Shown: positions 19,720-29,287 of the stretch, piece by piece | Position numbering within the stretch: the first letter of the stretch is position 1 | Layout: each line of letters opens with the position of its first letter | Origin: Campylobacter concisus | Lineage (GTDB): Bacteria; Campylobacterota; Campylobacteria; Campylobacterales; Campylobacteraceae | Reading direction: 5' to 3' | DNA: 64,000 bases | Assembly (NCBI RefSeq): GCF_002165775.1 | Contig: NZ_NDYP01000004.1 | Coordinates: 1-64,000, forward strand | Position numbers and translations under genes: made by a program | The notes under the pieces: generated by a model | What the model saw: only the letters and a program-made list of their open reading frames with translations | Told to the model about the DNA's origin: nothing | The model's database searches: none

Positions 19720-20325
19720 TTAAAGTAATAAATTTCTTTGTAAATTTTCTATATTTTTCTTTATCGTGCCATCTTTATAGATAGCGGATATTAAGGCGAC
19801 CATGTCCGGCTTTACTCTAGCGACACTTGAAATGTTGCTAGAGTTTATACCTCCTATGACACACACATTCATTCCCATTTCTTTTGCTTGTGATATAGTT
19901 TGGGCCTTGCAAAGTGGCGCATTTGGTTTTGTTGGACTTTTAAACATCGCTCCAAAAGCTACATAGCTAACACCATTTTGTTTTGCATTAATAGCAAGCT
20001 CCAAGCTATCATAGCAGCTAACCCCCACGTAAGCGTCATCCCCTAAAATTTCAAACGCTTCTTTTATGCTCGCATCATCTTTTCCCAAATGCACGGACTT
20101 TGCCCCGATATTAGCAGCAAATAAAATATCATCATTTACGATAAATCTAGCCCCAAATTTCTCACATAAATTTAAAATTTCACTAGCCAGTCTCTCATTT
20201 TTAGGTATTTTTTTGGAGCGAAATTGAAAAAATTTCACCCCACACTCTAAAATTTCTTTAGTATATTGCAAGGCTAAATTTTCAGGCATCAGCACATCGT
20301 CGCTAATTGCATAAATTTCAGCCAT
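19720..20325 (-). CDS. thiE: Thiamine phosphate synthase
   Basis: Couples HMP-pyrophosphate with thiazole phosphate to give thiamine phosphate. A TIM-barrel of 201 residues with VKFFQFRSKK, RFIVNDDILFAANIGAKSVHLGKDD (substrate/metal-binding block), YVAFGAMFKSPTKP and VIGGIN. It overlaps thiD by 8 bases, so the two steps are made together. The C-terminal DMVALISAIYKD is typical. Confidence 0.92.
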   Translation of the reverse strand: MAEIYAISDDVLMPENLALQYTKEILECGVKFFQFRSKKIPKNERLASEILNLCEKFGARFIVNDDILFAANIGAKSVHLGKDDASIKEAFEILGDDAYVGVSCYDSLELAINAKQNGVSYVAFGAMFKSPTKPNAPLCKAQTISQAKEMGMNVCVIGGINSSNISSVARVKPDMVALISAIYKDGTIKKNIENLQRNLLL

Positions 20326-21064
20326 TTATACCGACTTTATGATTTAGTAGGCGTTTACCAAATTTTGTCGTAATTGCATTTTTAATAGCATTTAAAATGT
20401 ATTTTTTGGCTAGTTTTATGGCCTCTTCTTTGGTGTGTCCATTTGCCAGCAAGCAAGCCAGCGCACTCGCAAAGCTACATCCAGCCCCGTGAATGATCTC
20501 TGGTTTTATTAGTGGCTCTTTAAATTTAAGCACGTCACCATTTTTTTTAAAAAGAGTATCTTCGCAAATTTCTGCAACCATGCTTCGCTTTAAGATCATA
20601 TCGCAAGGTAAATTTTTGCTATCAAGCTCCAAAACTTTGACTTCATCGATATTTGGCGTAATAATGTCTGCGAATTTAAAAAGCTCTTTTAAGCTTGCTA
20701 TCGCGTCATCCTCAAGAAGCTTTGAGCCTGATTTTGCTACGCAAACTGGGTCTATTACTATTCTAATGCCTTGCTTATGAAATTTTTCAAGCCAAGAACC
20801 AACGCAAGATATAAGCTCTTTATTAAAAAGCATACCAACCTTTATGGCATCTATGCTTAGCTCTTCGTCTACCATTTTGATTTGTTCATTTAGGTTTGTA
20901 GCATTTGTAGCAAAGATATTGCTAACGCCATTTGTATTTTGTGCCGTAAAAGCCGTGATAGCCGTCGCTGCGTAGCAAGAAAATGCCTCACATGTCTTAA
21001 TATCAGCCTGCACACCAGCACCACCAACACTATCACTTCCTGCAATGATTAATATATTTTTCAT
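20318..21064 (-). CDS. thiD: Hydroxymethylpyrimidine/phosphomethylpyrimidine kinase
   Basis: Ribokinase-fold kinase that phosphorylates HMP and HMP-P for thiamine synthesis. It begins IIAGSDSVGGAGVQADIKTCEAF, a ThiD signature, and has VIDPVCVAKSG and the anion-hole motif HGAGCSFASALA near the C-terminus. Its start overlaps the stop of the upstream aminotransferase gene (ATGA) and its end overlaps thiE. No thiC, thiG or TPP riboswitch is visible in this window. Confidence 0.93.
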   Translation of the reverse strand: MKNILIIAGSDSVGGAGVQADIKTCEAFSCYAATAITAFTAQNTNGVSNIFATNATNLNEQIKMVDEELSIDAIKVGMLFNKELISCVGSWLEKFHKQGIRIVIDPVCVAKSGSKLLEDDAIASLKELFKFADIITPNIDEVKVLELDSKNLPCDMILKRSMVAEICEDTLFKKNGDVLKFKEPLIKPEIIHGAGCSFASALACLLANGHTKEEAIKLAKKYILNAIKNAITTKFGKRLLNHKVGING

Positions 21065-22392
21065 CTATCTCCCATACAACCTGAAATTTTATCAACGCTA
21101 AAAGGATCATCGACCTTCCAACTACTTGAATACTTTTTAATGCTATTTTTTAATGCGTCCACTAGATAATCCGCGTCTTGTAGCGTATGCGTATAGTGAA
21201 GTCCAGCTCTGACCCAGCCTGGCTTGCGAGTAAAGAGTGCGTCTTCCTTTAAATGAAGCAAATCATGTCCATATGGCCCAGCGCAAGAGCATCCTGCACG
21301 CGTTTGAATGCCATATTCTTTGCTTAAAACTTTAGCTAACTCATAAGGCGAAACACCAGTCACGTTAAAAGAAAATATCGGCAAACGCTTTGCATTATTT
21401 GGATGATAGCAAGTAAGCTCAGGAATTTCTGCTAGTCTTTTCTCAAAATACTCTCCAAGCTCGCTCTCATTTTCATATATTGTCCCAAATCCTATCTCAT
21501 TTCTCAGTCTATAGGCCAAATTTGCTCTTATGAGTCCTAAAATAGGCGGTGTGCCAGCCTCTTCTAGCTGTTCACTATCTTTTACAAATATAGCGTAGTT
21601 TTTGCTGACATAGCTTACCGTTCCACCACCAGCAAATGTCGGCTCATCTGAGTTTGCAAGTATCTTTTTTATAGCAAGAAGCCCACAACTTCCAACTCCA
21701 CCAAGTAATTTATGAGGAGATAAAAAAAGAGCATCGAAATAGTCACAATCAATATTTCCATAAGCGCTAAAACTTGCAGCATCAAATGCCACAATGCCAC
21801 CATAAGATTTTATAAGAGTATAAATTTTTCTATAATCGCTCAAAACCCCAGTCACATTTGAAGCTACACTAAAAGTTGCGATGATCTCACGACCAACATT
21901 TATCCTTAAAATTTGCTCCAAGTGATTAAAATCAATTTCTCCATTTTTATCAAGCCTGATACGCTCAACCTCACAAAGTGCTTGCCTAAAGCTTATCTCA
22001 TTTGAATGATGCTCGTAAGGCCCAAGCACCACAAGCGGAGAATTTTCATTTGGCTTTAACGAATATCTTTTTTTTAACGCAGGTGGTGCATAAATTCCTA
22101 AAATTTCTTGAAATTTCTTTATCGCACCGGTAGCTCCATTGCCACAAGTAAAAAGATAAAAGCTCTCATCAAGTCCTAGTAAGCTTTTTAATTCACGTCT
22201 TGAATCTTCATAAGTTTGAGCGGTTTTATAAGCATTTGATGAGCTGATAGAGTGCGTATTTGCATATGTTTGGAGTATTTTTGCCATCTCATCTTCGATA
22301 GGCCTATAAGCTAGCCCTGAGGCTGTAAAATCAAAATAATAAATGCCATTTTTTAAAATTATATTTTCTCTAATGTGCTCTAAATTTACCAA
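21061..22392 (-). CDS. Class V aminotransferase (cysteine desulfurase-like), copy 2
   Basis: Paralogue of the gene at 18373-19650, alike over nearly the whole length: shared GPYEHHS, SPHKLLGGVGSCGLLAIKK (PLP Lys) and TRAGC-CAGPYGHDLL. It begins with TTG, preceded by AAGGG, and is first in a transcript with thiD and thiE. It carries an extra C-terminal tail ending KISGCMGDR, absent from copy 1. A cysteine desulfurase or lyase role is inferred from the fold; the real substrate is unknown. Confidence 0.8.
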   Translation of the reverse strand: MVNLEHIRENIILKNGIYYFDFTASGLAYRPIEDEMAKILQTYANTHSISSSNAYKTAQTYEDSRRELKSLLGLDESFYLFTCGNGATGAIKKFQEILGIYAPPALKKRYSLKPNENSPLVVLGPYEHHSNEISFRQALCEVERIRLDKNGEIDFNHLEQILRINVGREIIATFSVASNVTGVLSDYRKIYTLIKSYGGIVAFDAASFSAYGNIDCDYFDALFLSPHKLLGGVGSCGLLAIKKILANSDEPTFAGGGTVSYVSKNYAIFVKDSEQLEEAGTPPILGLIRANLAYRLRNEIGFGTIYENESELGEYFEKRLAEIPELTCYHPNNAKRLPIFSFNVTGVSPYELAKVLSKEYGIQTRAGCSCAGPYGHDLLHLKEDALFTRKPGWVRAGLHYTHTLQDADYLVDALKNSIKKYSSSWKVDDPFSVDKISGCMGDR

Positions 22393-22418
22393 ATCATAAC
22401 CCTTGTTTTTTGCGTATC

Positions 22419-22424
22419 ATTATA
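22419..22424 (-). promoter_or_regulatory. -10 box for aminotransferase-thiDE transcript
   Basis: TATAAT on the minus strand about 30 bases before the TTG start of the copy 2 aminotransferase. Confidence 0.55.
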
Positions 22425-22446
22425 GATTACTTTAGCTAAAATATAC

Positions 22447-22452
22447 TACAAT
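22447..22452 (+). promoter_or_regulatory. -10 box for the DUF234-type gene and flgS
   Basis: TACAAT with an AT-rich upstream stretch. The predicted transcript starts almost directly at the AAAGGAG at 22461-22467, which supports an upstream start codon at 22473. Confidence 0.5.
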
Positions 22453-22502
22453 GCCCAAATAAAGGAGCCAATATAAAAGCTTTAAAATCAACATTTGAGC
22501 GA

Positions 22503-23339
22503 ATGAAACACCTTGATATAAATGAACTTATTAAATTTCATCTCGTCTTTGATGAGTTTGATTTAAAACACTCATATTATGATGTTTTTGAAGCGATCGA
22601 GGCTGAAATTTTAAACAACTTCTTAGCCTTGATGCCAAAATTTTACTTCGAGTCCGATACAAACGATGCTATAAAATCTGCCCTCATAAAACTCGCACGA
22701 AGCGATAGAAAAAAATTTAGCGTAAATAAAATTTTACCTCAAAGCCTAGCTAGCAAAGTCTATGCAAAGCTTTTTGAAAAGAATTTTTTACTGCTAGAAA
22801 AAAGTAGAGAAGTACTTCCAAAAAGATCAAAAAATCAAATGCTCAAAAAAGAAGAAAGGGGCTATAAAGTTGAGGATAAAATACATTTTAATAGCCATTT
22901 TTCAAGGTTTTGGTTTAGATTTATTGAGCCAAATTTAAATTTACTAAAAGCTGGTAAAAATGATGAAATTTTAGCCATTATAAAAAAAGAATTTGACGAA
23001 TATGCAAGCCTTGGATTTGAAATTTTATGCGGTGAACTCATGGCAAAAAAATTTCTGATTAATGGCATATTTTTAAGTAGCTTTTGGAGCAGGAATATAG
23101 AACTTGATATGCTATTAAACATAGGTGGCAAGATCATAGTCGGCGAGGCAAAATACAAAGAGAGAAAGGTTTGTAAAAACGTGCTAAATTTACTATTAAA
23201 AAAATGTGAAAAACTAAATATCAATCCAGATATTATTGCTCTTTTTTCAAAGAGTGGATTTAGTAGCGAGCTAAGAAATCTAAAGGATGAAAGGCTAAGG
23301 CTTTATGAAATTAGCGATTTTGAGGAACTTTTAAAATGA
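22503..23339 (+). CDS. DUF234-like protein with PD-(D/E)XK nuclease-type motif
   Basis: Unknown protein resembling the C-terminal DUF234 part of prokaryotic ATPases, without the ATPase domain. The C-terminal half has a nuclease-like arrangement: Asp202 in IELDMLL, then GEAK with Glu215 and Lys217, and an upstream Glu in FEILCGEL. The ATG at 22503 has a weak ribosome binding site, but a strong AAAGGAG at 22461-22467 stands five bases before an in-frame ATA at 22473, which would add KALKSTFER and give 288 residues. The stop overlaps the flgS start (ATGA). Target and function are unknown. Confidence 0.7.
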   Translation: MKHLDINELIKFHLVFDEFDLKHSYYDVFEAIEAEILNNFLALMPKFYFESDTNDAIKSALIKLARSDRKKFSVNKILPQSLASKVYAKLFEKNFLLLEKSREVLPKRSKNQMLKKEERGYKVEDKIHFNSHFSRFWFRFIEPNLNLLKAGKNDEILAIIKKEFDEYASLGFEILCGELMAKKFLINGIFLSSFWSRNIELDMLLNIGGKIIVGEAKYKERKVCKNVLNLLLKKCEKLNINPDIIALFSKSGFSSELRNLKDERLRLYEISDFEELLK

Positions 23340-24325
23340 ACGAACACGATATCCAAGCTGGCTTAAAAAGCCTGATAGAGCAGACTTATCTGATAGAAAA
23401 CGAATATAAAAATTTAACATCGTCTTACGCAAACTTGCAAAATTTCATTAAAGATATTGTGGAAATTCTGCCAAATGCTATCTGGGTATTAGATGAAAAT
23501 GATGAGATTTTTTTACAAAACTCAGAAGCAGTAAGACTTGGTAAAATTTTTAAAGAGATACCAAAAAAAGAAGGCGAGATAAATGTAGATGGACAAATTT
23601 ATCTTTTTAAAACAAGCTCTAAAGACAATAAACTAATAATCTCTGCAACAAACATAACAACAGAAAAACGCACCGAGCGTCTTGCCTCGATGGGTCAAGT
23701 AGCAGCTCACTTAGCCCACGAGATCAGAAATCCAGTAGGCTCTATCTCGCTTTTGGCTTCAACACTGCTTAAAAGAGCCGATGAACGCATACAGCCTATC
23801 GTAAATCAAATACAAAAAGCTACATGGCGAGTCGAACGCATAATAAAAGCCACTCTACTTTTCACAAAAGGCCTTAACATAAATGCACAAATTTTTGACT
23901 TTTCGCAGCTTAAAAAAGAGTGCGAAGAGGCTATAAATTTTTACGACTATTCAAAGGATATTAAATTTAGCCTAGAATTTCCAGATGGCAAATATATGGG
24001 CGACCTTGATCTACTTGCCATCGTTTTTCAAAATATTTTATTTAACGCTATTGATGCCATCGAAGAGAGCGATGATGATGAGGGAGAGATCATTTTAAGC
24101 TACGAAAAAACACCGAGTGAGCATAAATTTATCGTTTATGATAGTGGCGAGCCTATCAAAGACAAAGCCATAGTCTTTGAGCCATTTAAAAGCAGCAAGC
24201 TAAAAGGAAATGGCCTTGGGCTGCACCTTTGCTTGCAGATCATAGAGGCTCACAAAGGCAGTATCGAGATCACACTAAATCCAAAAACATTTTGCATAAA
24301 TTTACCAATAAAGGAGAAAGAATGA
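23336..24325 (+). CDS. flgS: Flagellar sensor histidine kinase FlgS
   Basis: Soluble kinase that phosphorylates FlgR to activate sigma54-dependent flagellar genes. An N-terminal coiled-coil and PAS-like part (1-110) is followed by an H-box with phospho-acceptor His128 in AAHLAHEIRNPVGS, an N-box FQNILFNAIDAIEE, and ATP-binding VYDSGEPI and GNGLGLHL. The absence of membrane segments fits FlgS, which senses the flagellar export apparatus. The gene overlaps both neighbours by ATGA junctions. No flgR is in the window. Confidence 0.9.
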   Translation: MNEHDIQAGLKSLIEQTYLIENEYKNLTSSYANLQNFIKDIVEILPNAIWVLDENDEIFLQNSEAVRLGKIFKEIPKKEGEINVDGQIYLFKTSSKDNKLIISATNITTEKRTERLASMGQVAAHLAHEIRNPVGSISLLASTLLKRADERIQPIVNQIQKATWRVERIIKATLLFTKGLNINAQIFDFSQLKKECEEAINFYDYSKDIKFSLEFPDGKYMGDLDLLAIVFQNILFNAIDAIEESDDDEGEIILSYEKTPSEHKFIVYDSGEPIKDKAIVFEPFKSSKLKGNGLGLHLCLQIIEAHKGSIEITLNPKTFCINLPIKEKE

Positions 24326-24984
24326 ACATACAAAACGAACTTGAGGCTTTTAAAAAATCTCTTCAAACGCTTGATTTGAGAGAAATTTCAAACGATGGAG
24401 CAAAAAACGTTGCATTTATCTGTATCGATATGATAGAAGCATTTGCTGGCAGTGGCGCGCTCGCTAGTCAAAGAGTAGCTGCTTTATCAAAAGGGATCGC
24501 GACACTTTTTGATAGAGCGTGGAAAGATTTTGGCTTTAGAAATTTTATCCTTATAGAAGATAGACACACCAGTGATTCAAAAGAATTTGAGAACTTTTTG
24601 CCACATGCCATACTTGATACAAATGAGATAAAAACCGTAAAAGAGATAGAAAATCTAAGCTTTTTTAAAGAGTTCAAGACATTTTATAAAAACTCTTTAA
24701 GCATTGCGTTTAATAAAGAATTTGAGAAATTTTTAGAGCAAAACCCACAAATTGACACTTTTGTTATTACCGGAGATTGCACTGATATGTGCGTTTATCA
24801 GTGCGTCAGTTATCTTAAACTACGAGCCAATGAATATAATAAAAAAGCAAGAGTTATCGTGCCGTTTGATCTTACACAAACGTACGATATACCAGGACAC
24901 AATGGCGATTTTTACCACGAGATGTTTTCTCTTCATATGAAGCTAGCACTTGGCGCTGATGTGGTAAAGAGTATTAAATTTTAA
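24322..24984 (+). CDS. Cysteine hydrolase, isochorismatase/nicotinamidase-like family
   Basis: Probable amidohydrolase of 220 residues with an isochorismatase-like fold. FICIDMIEAF near residue 35 holds the catalytic Asp, and VITGDCTDMCVYQ holds the likely nucleophilic Cys. The ATG at 24322 follows AAGGAGAAAGA and overlaps the flgS stop; an open frame extends further upstream but only inside flgS. Nicotinamidase is a common annotation for this family, but the substrate is not evident. Confidence 0.8.
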   Translation: MNIQNELEAFKKSLQTLDLREISNDGAKNVAFICIDMIEAFAGSGALASQRVAALSKGIATLFDRAWKDFGFRNFILIEDRHTSDSKEFENFLPHAILDTNEIKTVKEIENLSFFKEFKTFYKNSLSIAFNKEFEKFLEQNPQIDTFVITGDCTDMCVYQCVSYLKLRANEYNKKARVIVPFDLTQTYDIPGHNGDFYHEMFSLHMKLALGADVVKSIKF

Positions 24985-25655
24985 AGCTTACTTGAAATAT
25001 TTATGAGCCTATTTAGCTCGTCAAATTTAAAGCTAAGCTCGTATTTATCCGATACGATTTCATTAGGGCTTTCGCTAAATTTCATATCACAGCTTAGTAA
25101 AAGTCCTTTTACAAGGATTTTGTGATCTAGCTCATAGGCACTTATGCACTCATTTACTACGCTCAAAAGCTCATTTGCTAGCACTGGCTCTTCAAAGACT
25201 GCATCTGCTCTAAACGCTACGTATGCCGCACCACCATCGTACTCTATCCTATAATAATTTTGTTCATCAAAAGCGGTGCAAAGGACCATACTGATCGTGT
25301 GGCCATTAAAATTTTTATCTAGATCAAATTGTGGTGTGCTAAATACACTAAGTCCAAATTTCTCACCAAACTCACGCGCTTTATTTGCAAGCTCAAGCAA
25401 CCGCTCATCAAAGCCATTTATATTTTCATAACCCCAAAGCCACGTATTTGACGAGAAGCTCTCAGAGCCAATAAACTGCATGTCAAACTCACGCTCATCA
25501 AAGTAAATTTTACCACTATCAAAATCAACCTGCCAGTTGCTACCTTCAACAAGTAGCCTAAATGCACGTTTTTGAAGTAATGTCGCTTTGCCAACACATG
25601 CGCTAAAAAGCTCACTCCAGTTACTTTTATCTACGCCAAGCTTATCTAAGAACAT
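24981..25655 (-). CDS. Hypothetical protein (DUF6882-like)
   Basis: Acidic soluble protein of 224 residues with no signal peptide or membrane segment. Aromatic motifs such as FSSNTWLWGYENIN and GSNWQVDFDSGKIYF resemble the DUF6882 family, whose function is unknown. The ATG at 25655 is chosen because GGAG lies five bases before it; earlier in-frame starts (25670, 25676) touch the dnaE stop. It follows dnaE with the same orientation and converges on the cysteine hydrolase gene with a 4-base overlap. Confidence 0.7.
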   Translation of the reverse strand: MFLDKLGVDKSNWSELFSACVGKATLLQKRAFRLLVEGSNWQVDFDSGKIYFDEREFDMQFIGSESFSSNTWLWGYENINGFDERLLELANKAREFGEKFGLSVFSTPQFDLDKNFNGHTISMVLCTAFDEQNYYRIEYDGGAAYVAFRADAVFEEPVLANELLSVVNECISAYELDHKILVKGLLLSCDMKFSESPNEIVSDKYELSFKFDELNRLINISSKL

Positions 25656-25669
25656 CGCTTCTCCAGGCA

Positions 25670-28600
25670 TTAGCAAGCTATTGCTTGAAGTGCTTTTTCT
25701 TTAAAGCTATCATTTACAACAAATTTTGTCTTATAGACAAAAATTTGAGCCGTATTTTCATTTTTTATCTTAATAACAAGGCGTTTATCGTTGTGTGTGC
25801 CACTTTTTATATGTTCGTTATAGCCAAGATTATAAAGATTAGTGATCTTATCTTTGCTAAGCTCACTAAGGCATAAAAGCACCTCTAGCTCAGCATATTC
25901 TCTTGCTCTTTGAGGCGTGCTAGCTTCTTCATTTTTAGAAAATTTAGAGTTTTGCTTTAGCTTTCTTGTCTTAAAGTCTAAATTTTGTGCATCTTCTAGG
26001 CTATAAACCTCGTTTAAATTTGTCCTTACAAATTGATCATCTTTTGTGATATTTATCCTAAAAGCATAAGGCAGGTCTCGTTTTGCTTCATCTTTTACTA
26101 TATCTTCGATGTTGCCAAGCTCTCTTTCAAAGACTGCGATCTCGATATTTCCGTGAAAATCAAGCACATTTATAGTGCCCATTTTCTTGCCACTTTTGGT
26201 TATCCTTGTGCTAAAGTCTTCGATCTTGCCAACGACTAAAATTTCAGCACTTTGTGGCAAGCTCTCAAATTCTGAGCTTAGAGTGTATTTTATCTTGTTG
26301 ATCTCGTCTTTATAATCATCAAGCGGGTGGCCTGAGAGGTAGATACCAACACTCTCTTGCTCAAATTTTAAAATTTGCTTGATGTCAAATTCATCATTTA
26401 TCGTGACAAAATTTATCCTCACATCATTCATGCTCTCATCTTCGCCAAACAAGCTCTCAACAGCATTTTTACGGATCTGAGCAGCACTTTTACAAGCTTC
26501 TATGATATTTTCTACATTTTGCATAAGCATCTTACGACTAAAGCCAAACTCATCAAAACATCCAGCTTTTATAAGGCTTTCAAAGACCTTTTTATTTACT
26601 TTAAATGGATCGATCCTTGAGACAAAGTCGTCCATACTCTTAAATTCGCCATTTGCTTCACGCTCAGTGATAATGTTTTCAATAGCCGCTCCACCAACAC
26701 CTTTAATCGCACCAAGCCCAAAGATAATGCCGTCGTGACCCTCATTTTTAACAACGCTAAATTCTTTAGTTGATTTGTTGATAGATGGTGGCAAAGTGTC
26801 TATATTTATGCGTTTTATCTCATCGATATAGCGAACGATCTTATCGACATTACTCTCCTCGCTTGTAAGAAGTGCGGCCATAAATTCAGCCGGATAATAG
26901 GCCTTAAGATAAGCTGTTTGAAAGGTAACATAAGCGTAAGCTGCGGAGTGAGATTTATTAAAGCCATATCCTGCAAATTTTACAATTAGCTCGAAAAGAT
27001 CGTCTGCTTTTTGTCCATTTAGCCCTTTTGCCTCAGCGCCTTTTACAAACTCACCCTTTAGTCTGTCCATCTCTTCTTTGATCTTTTTACCCATCGCACG
27101 GCGTACAAGGTCCGCCCCGCCAAGGCTAAAGCCGCCTATGGCTTGAACGATTTGCATAACTTGCTCTTGATAAACGATGACACCGTATGTTGGTGCAAGG
27201 ATTGGCTCAAGCTCTTTAAATGAGTAGGTTATCTCTGCCTCGCCATGTTTTCTTTTGACGAAGTCATCGAGCATACCACTCTCCATCGGTCCTGGGCGGT
27301 AGAGCGCTAGCATCGCGACGATATCCTCAAAGCAGTCTGGACGCAAGCTAGTTCCTAGCTTTCTCATGCCCTCGCCCTCGATTTGGAAAATTCCTATCGC
27401 TTGGCCGCTTTGTATCATTTTATAAACATTAGAATCGTTTTTATCGATCTGCTCCCAAATGATATCCTTGCCAGTTCGTTGCTTTACTAGCTTTATAGCA
27501 TTATCGATAACTGTTAGTGTTTTTAGTCCAAGAAAGTCAAATTTAATTAAATCAACATCCTCAAGATATTTAAGGCTATACTGCGTAACATAGCGATCTT
27601 CTGGGCTGTTTGGCTGACGAAATAGCGGAGTTTTATTCCACAGCTCCTCATTTGAGATAACGACACCTGCTGCGTGCTGACCAGCGTTTCTGTTTAGTCC
27701 CTCAAGATCAAGTGCAAATTTCCAAATTTTAGCTGCCTTTGGATTTTGGCTGATGAGCTCAGCTATCTTTGGCTCTTTTTCATAAGCATCTTTTAGCGTA
27801 ATACCAAGTTCATCAGGTATTAGCTTTGCCATCGCATCGGCTTCGGCGTAAGGCATATCACAAACCCTAGCAACATCTCTAATGACACCTTTTGCGAGCA
27901 ATTTACCAAATGTAATAACGCCAGCAACGTTAAATTTTCCATATTTTTGCGTAACATAGTCAATTATCTCGCCGCGTCTACTTTGACAAAAATCCACGTC
28001 AATATCTGGCATGCTAACACGCTCTGGGTTTAGAAATCTCTCAAAAAGCAGGTTGTATGGGATCGGATCAAGGTCGGTGATCTTTAGTGAATAAGCGACC
28101 AAGCTACCAGCCGCAGAACCACGCCCTGGGCCAACTGGCACGCCTCTACTTTTAGCCTCATTTATGAAGTCCCAAACGATCATCATATAGCCTGGGAAAT
28201 TCATTTTATTTATGATGCCAATCTCTATCTCAAGGCGTTTTTTGTATTCGTCATGTAAATTTTCAGGGACAAATTTTAGCCTCTCTTCAAGACCTTTTCT
28301 ACATTCATACTCAAAAAAAACAGCATCATTTTTAAAGCTATATCTATTTTCAGGCTCTGGAAGTGTTAAATTTCTCTCTTTGGCATATTCAAGAGTAAAT
28401 TTAAAATTTGGCGGAGTTGGGTTGCCAAGCTTGATCTCAAGGTTGCACTTATTTACGATCTCTTGGGTATTTTCTATCACTTCAGGGATATCTAAAAATA
28501 GCTCACTCATCTGCTCTTTGCTCTTAACAAAAAACTCATGAACGCTGTGGCGAAGTCGGTTTGGATCATCTAAAGTTTTGTTCATCGCGATACACATAAA

Positions 28601-29287
28601 AACCTCATGTGCGTCAGCTCGCTCTTTAAAAGTGTAGTGAGTATCGTTTGTGGCAATAACCTTTATGCCAGTCTCTTTGGCGATGCGTAAAATATCATCA
28701 TCAATGCGTTTTTGATCGCCGATGCCGTGACGCATGATCTCAAGATAAAAGTCATCTCCAAAAATTTCTTTATACTCAAGCGCGACCTCTTTTGCTCTCT
28801 CGTAGCCCTTTGCACCAAATTTCACATTGCGATCGCTTAAATTTAGATGCCAGCTCACCTCGCCCTGCAAGCACGCTGAGCTACAAACCAAGCCCTCGCT
28901 GTGCTCTTTTAAAATTTTTTTATTTATACGAGGATAGTAGTAAAAGCCCTCGATGTAGCTCATGGAGCTAAGATACATTAAATTTTTATAGCCAGTCTCG
29001 TTTTTGGCGATTAGTATGAGGTGAAAACGCTGCTTGGTGCTCTTATCATCAAGCTGCTCGCCGTTATGCACGTAAGCTTCGATGCCAATTAGTGGCTTTA
29101 TCCCCTCTTTTTTCATCGCTTTGTAAAAATCTATCGCTCCAAACATATTGCCGTGATCAGTAATCGCCGCTGCTGTGTCGCCTCTATCATGAAGTACGTG
29201 AGCTAGCTCTTTTATCTTGTTCGCTCCGTCAAGTAGGGAGTATTCAGTGTGTAAATGTAGGTGCGTAAAGCTAGAATTTTCACTCAT
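25670..29287 (-). CDS. dnaE: DNA polymerase III alpha subunit
   Basis: Replicative polymerase catalytic subunit, 1205 residues. The N-terminal PHP domain begins HLHTEYSLLDGANK. The palm has PDIDVDFCQSRRGE with catalytic aspartates and GPGRGSAAGSLVAY. Fingers, helix-hairpin-helix (FGLGAIKGVGGAAIENI) and an OB-fold C-terminal part (LVVGKIEDFSTRITKSGKKMG) follow. No intein is present. The ATG lies within a perfect inverted repeat that could hide the start codon. The gene has its own TAAAAT -10 box. Confidence 0.97.
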   Translation of the reverse strand: MSENSSFTHLHLHTEYSLLDGANKIKELAHVLHDRGDTAAAITDHGNMFGAIDFYKAMKKEGIKPLIGIEAYVHNGEQLDDKSTKQRFHLILIAKNETGYKNLMYLSSMSYIEGFYYYPRINKKILKEHSEGLVCSSACLQGEVSWHLNLSDRNVKFGAKGYERAKEVALEYKEIFGDDFYLEIMRHGIGDQKRIDDDILRIAKETGIKVIATNDTHYTFKERADAHEVFMCIAMNKTLDDPNRLRHSVHEFFVKSKEQMSELFLDIPEVIENTQEIVNKCNLEIKLGNPTPPNFKFTLEYAKERNLTLPEPENRYSFKNDAVFFEYECRKGLEERLKFVPENLHDEYKKRLEIEIGIINKMNFPGYMMIVWDFINEAKSRGVPVGPGRGSAAGSLVAYSLKITDLDPIPYNLLFERFLNPERVSMPDIDVDFCQSRRGEIIDYVTQKYGKFNVAGVITFGKLLAKGVIRDVARVCDMPYAEADAMAKLIPDELGITLKDAYEKEPKIAELISQNPKAAKIWKFALDLEGLNRNAGQHAAGVVISNEELWNKTPLFRQPNSPEDRYVTQYSLKYLEDVDLIKFDFLGLKTLTVIDNAIKLVKQRTGKDIIWEQIDKNDSNVYKMIQSGQAIGIFQIEGEGMRKLGTSLRPDCFEDIVAMLALYRPGPMESGMLDDFVKRKHGEAEITYSFKELEPILAPTYGVIVYQEQVMQIVQAIGGFSLGGADLVRRAMGKKIKEEMDRLKGEFVKGAEAKGLNGQKADDLFELIVKFAGYGFNKSHSAAYAYVTFQTAYLKAYYPAEFMAALLTSEESNVDKIVRYIDEIKRINIDTLPPSINKSTKEFSVVKNEGHDGIIFGLGAIKGVGGAAIENIITEREANGEFKSMDDFVSRIDPFKVNKKVFESLIKAGCFDEFGFSRKMLMQNVENIIEACKSAAQIRKNAVESLFGEDESMNDVRINFVTINDEFDIKQILKFEQESVGIYLSGHPLDDYKDEINKIKYTLSSEFESLPQSAEILVVGKIEDFSTRITKSGKKMGTINVLDFHGNIEIAVFERELGNIEDIVKDEAKRDLPYAFRINITKDDQFVRTNLNEVYSLEDAQNLDFKTRKLKQNSKFSKNEEASTPQRAREYAELEVLLCLSELSKDKITNLYNLGYNEHIKSGTHNDKRLVIKIKNENTAQIFVYKTKFVVNDSFKEKALQAIAC

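Noticed and set aside
18373-22392. A transposon or composite element formed by the two aminotransferase copies
   Set aside because: The copies are diverged, are in direct orientation and have no terminal repeats or transposase; duplication is enough to explain them.
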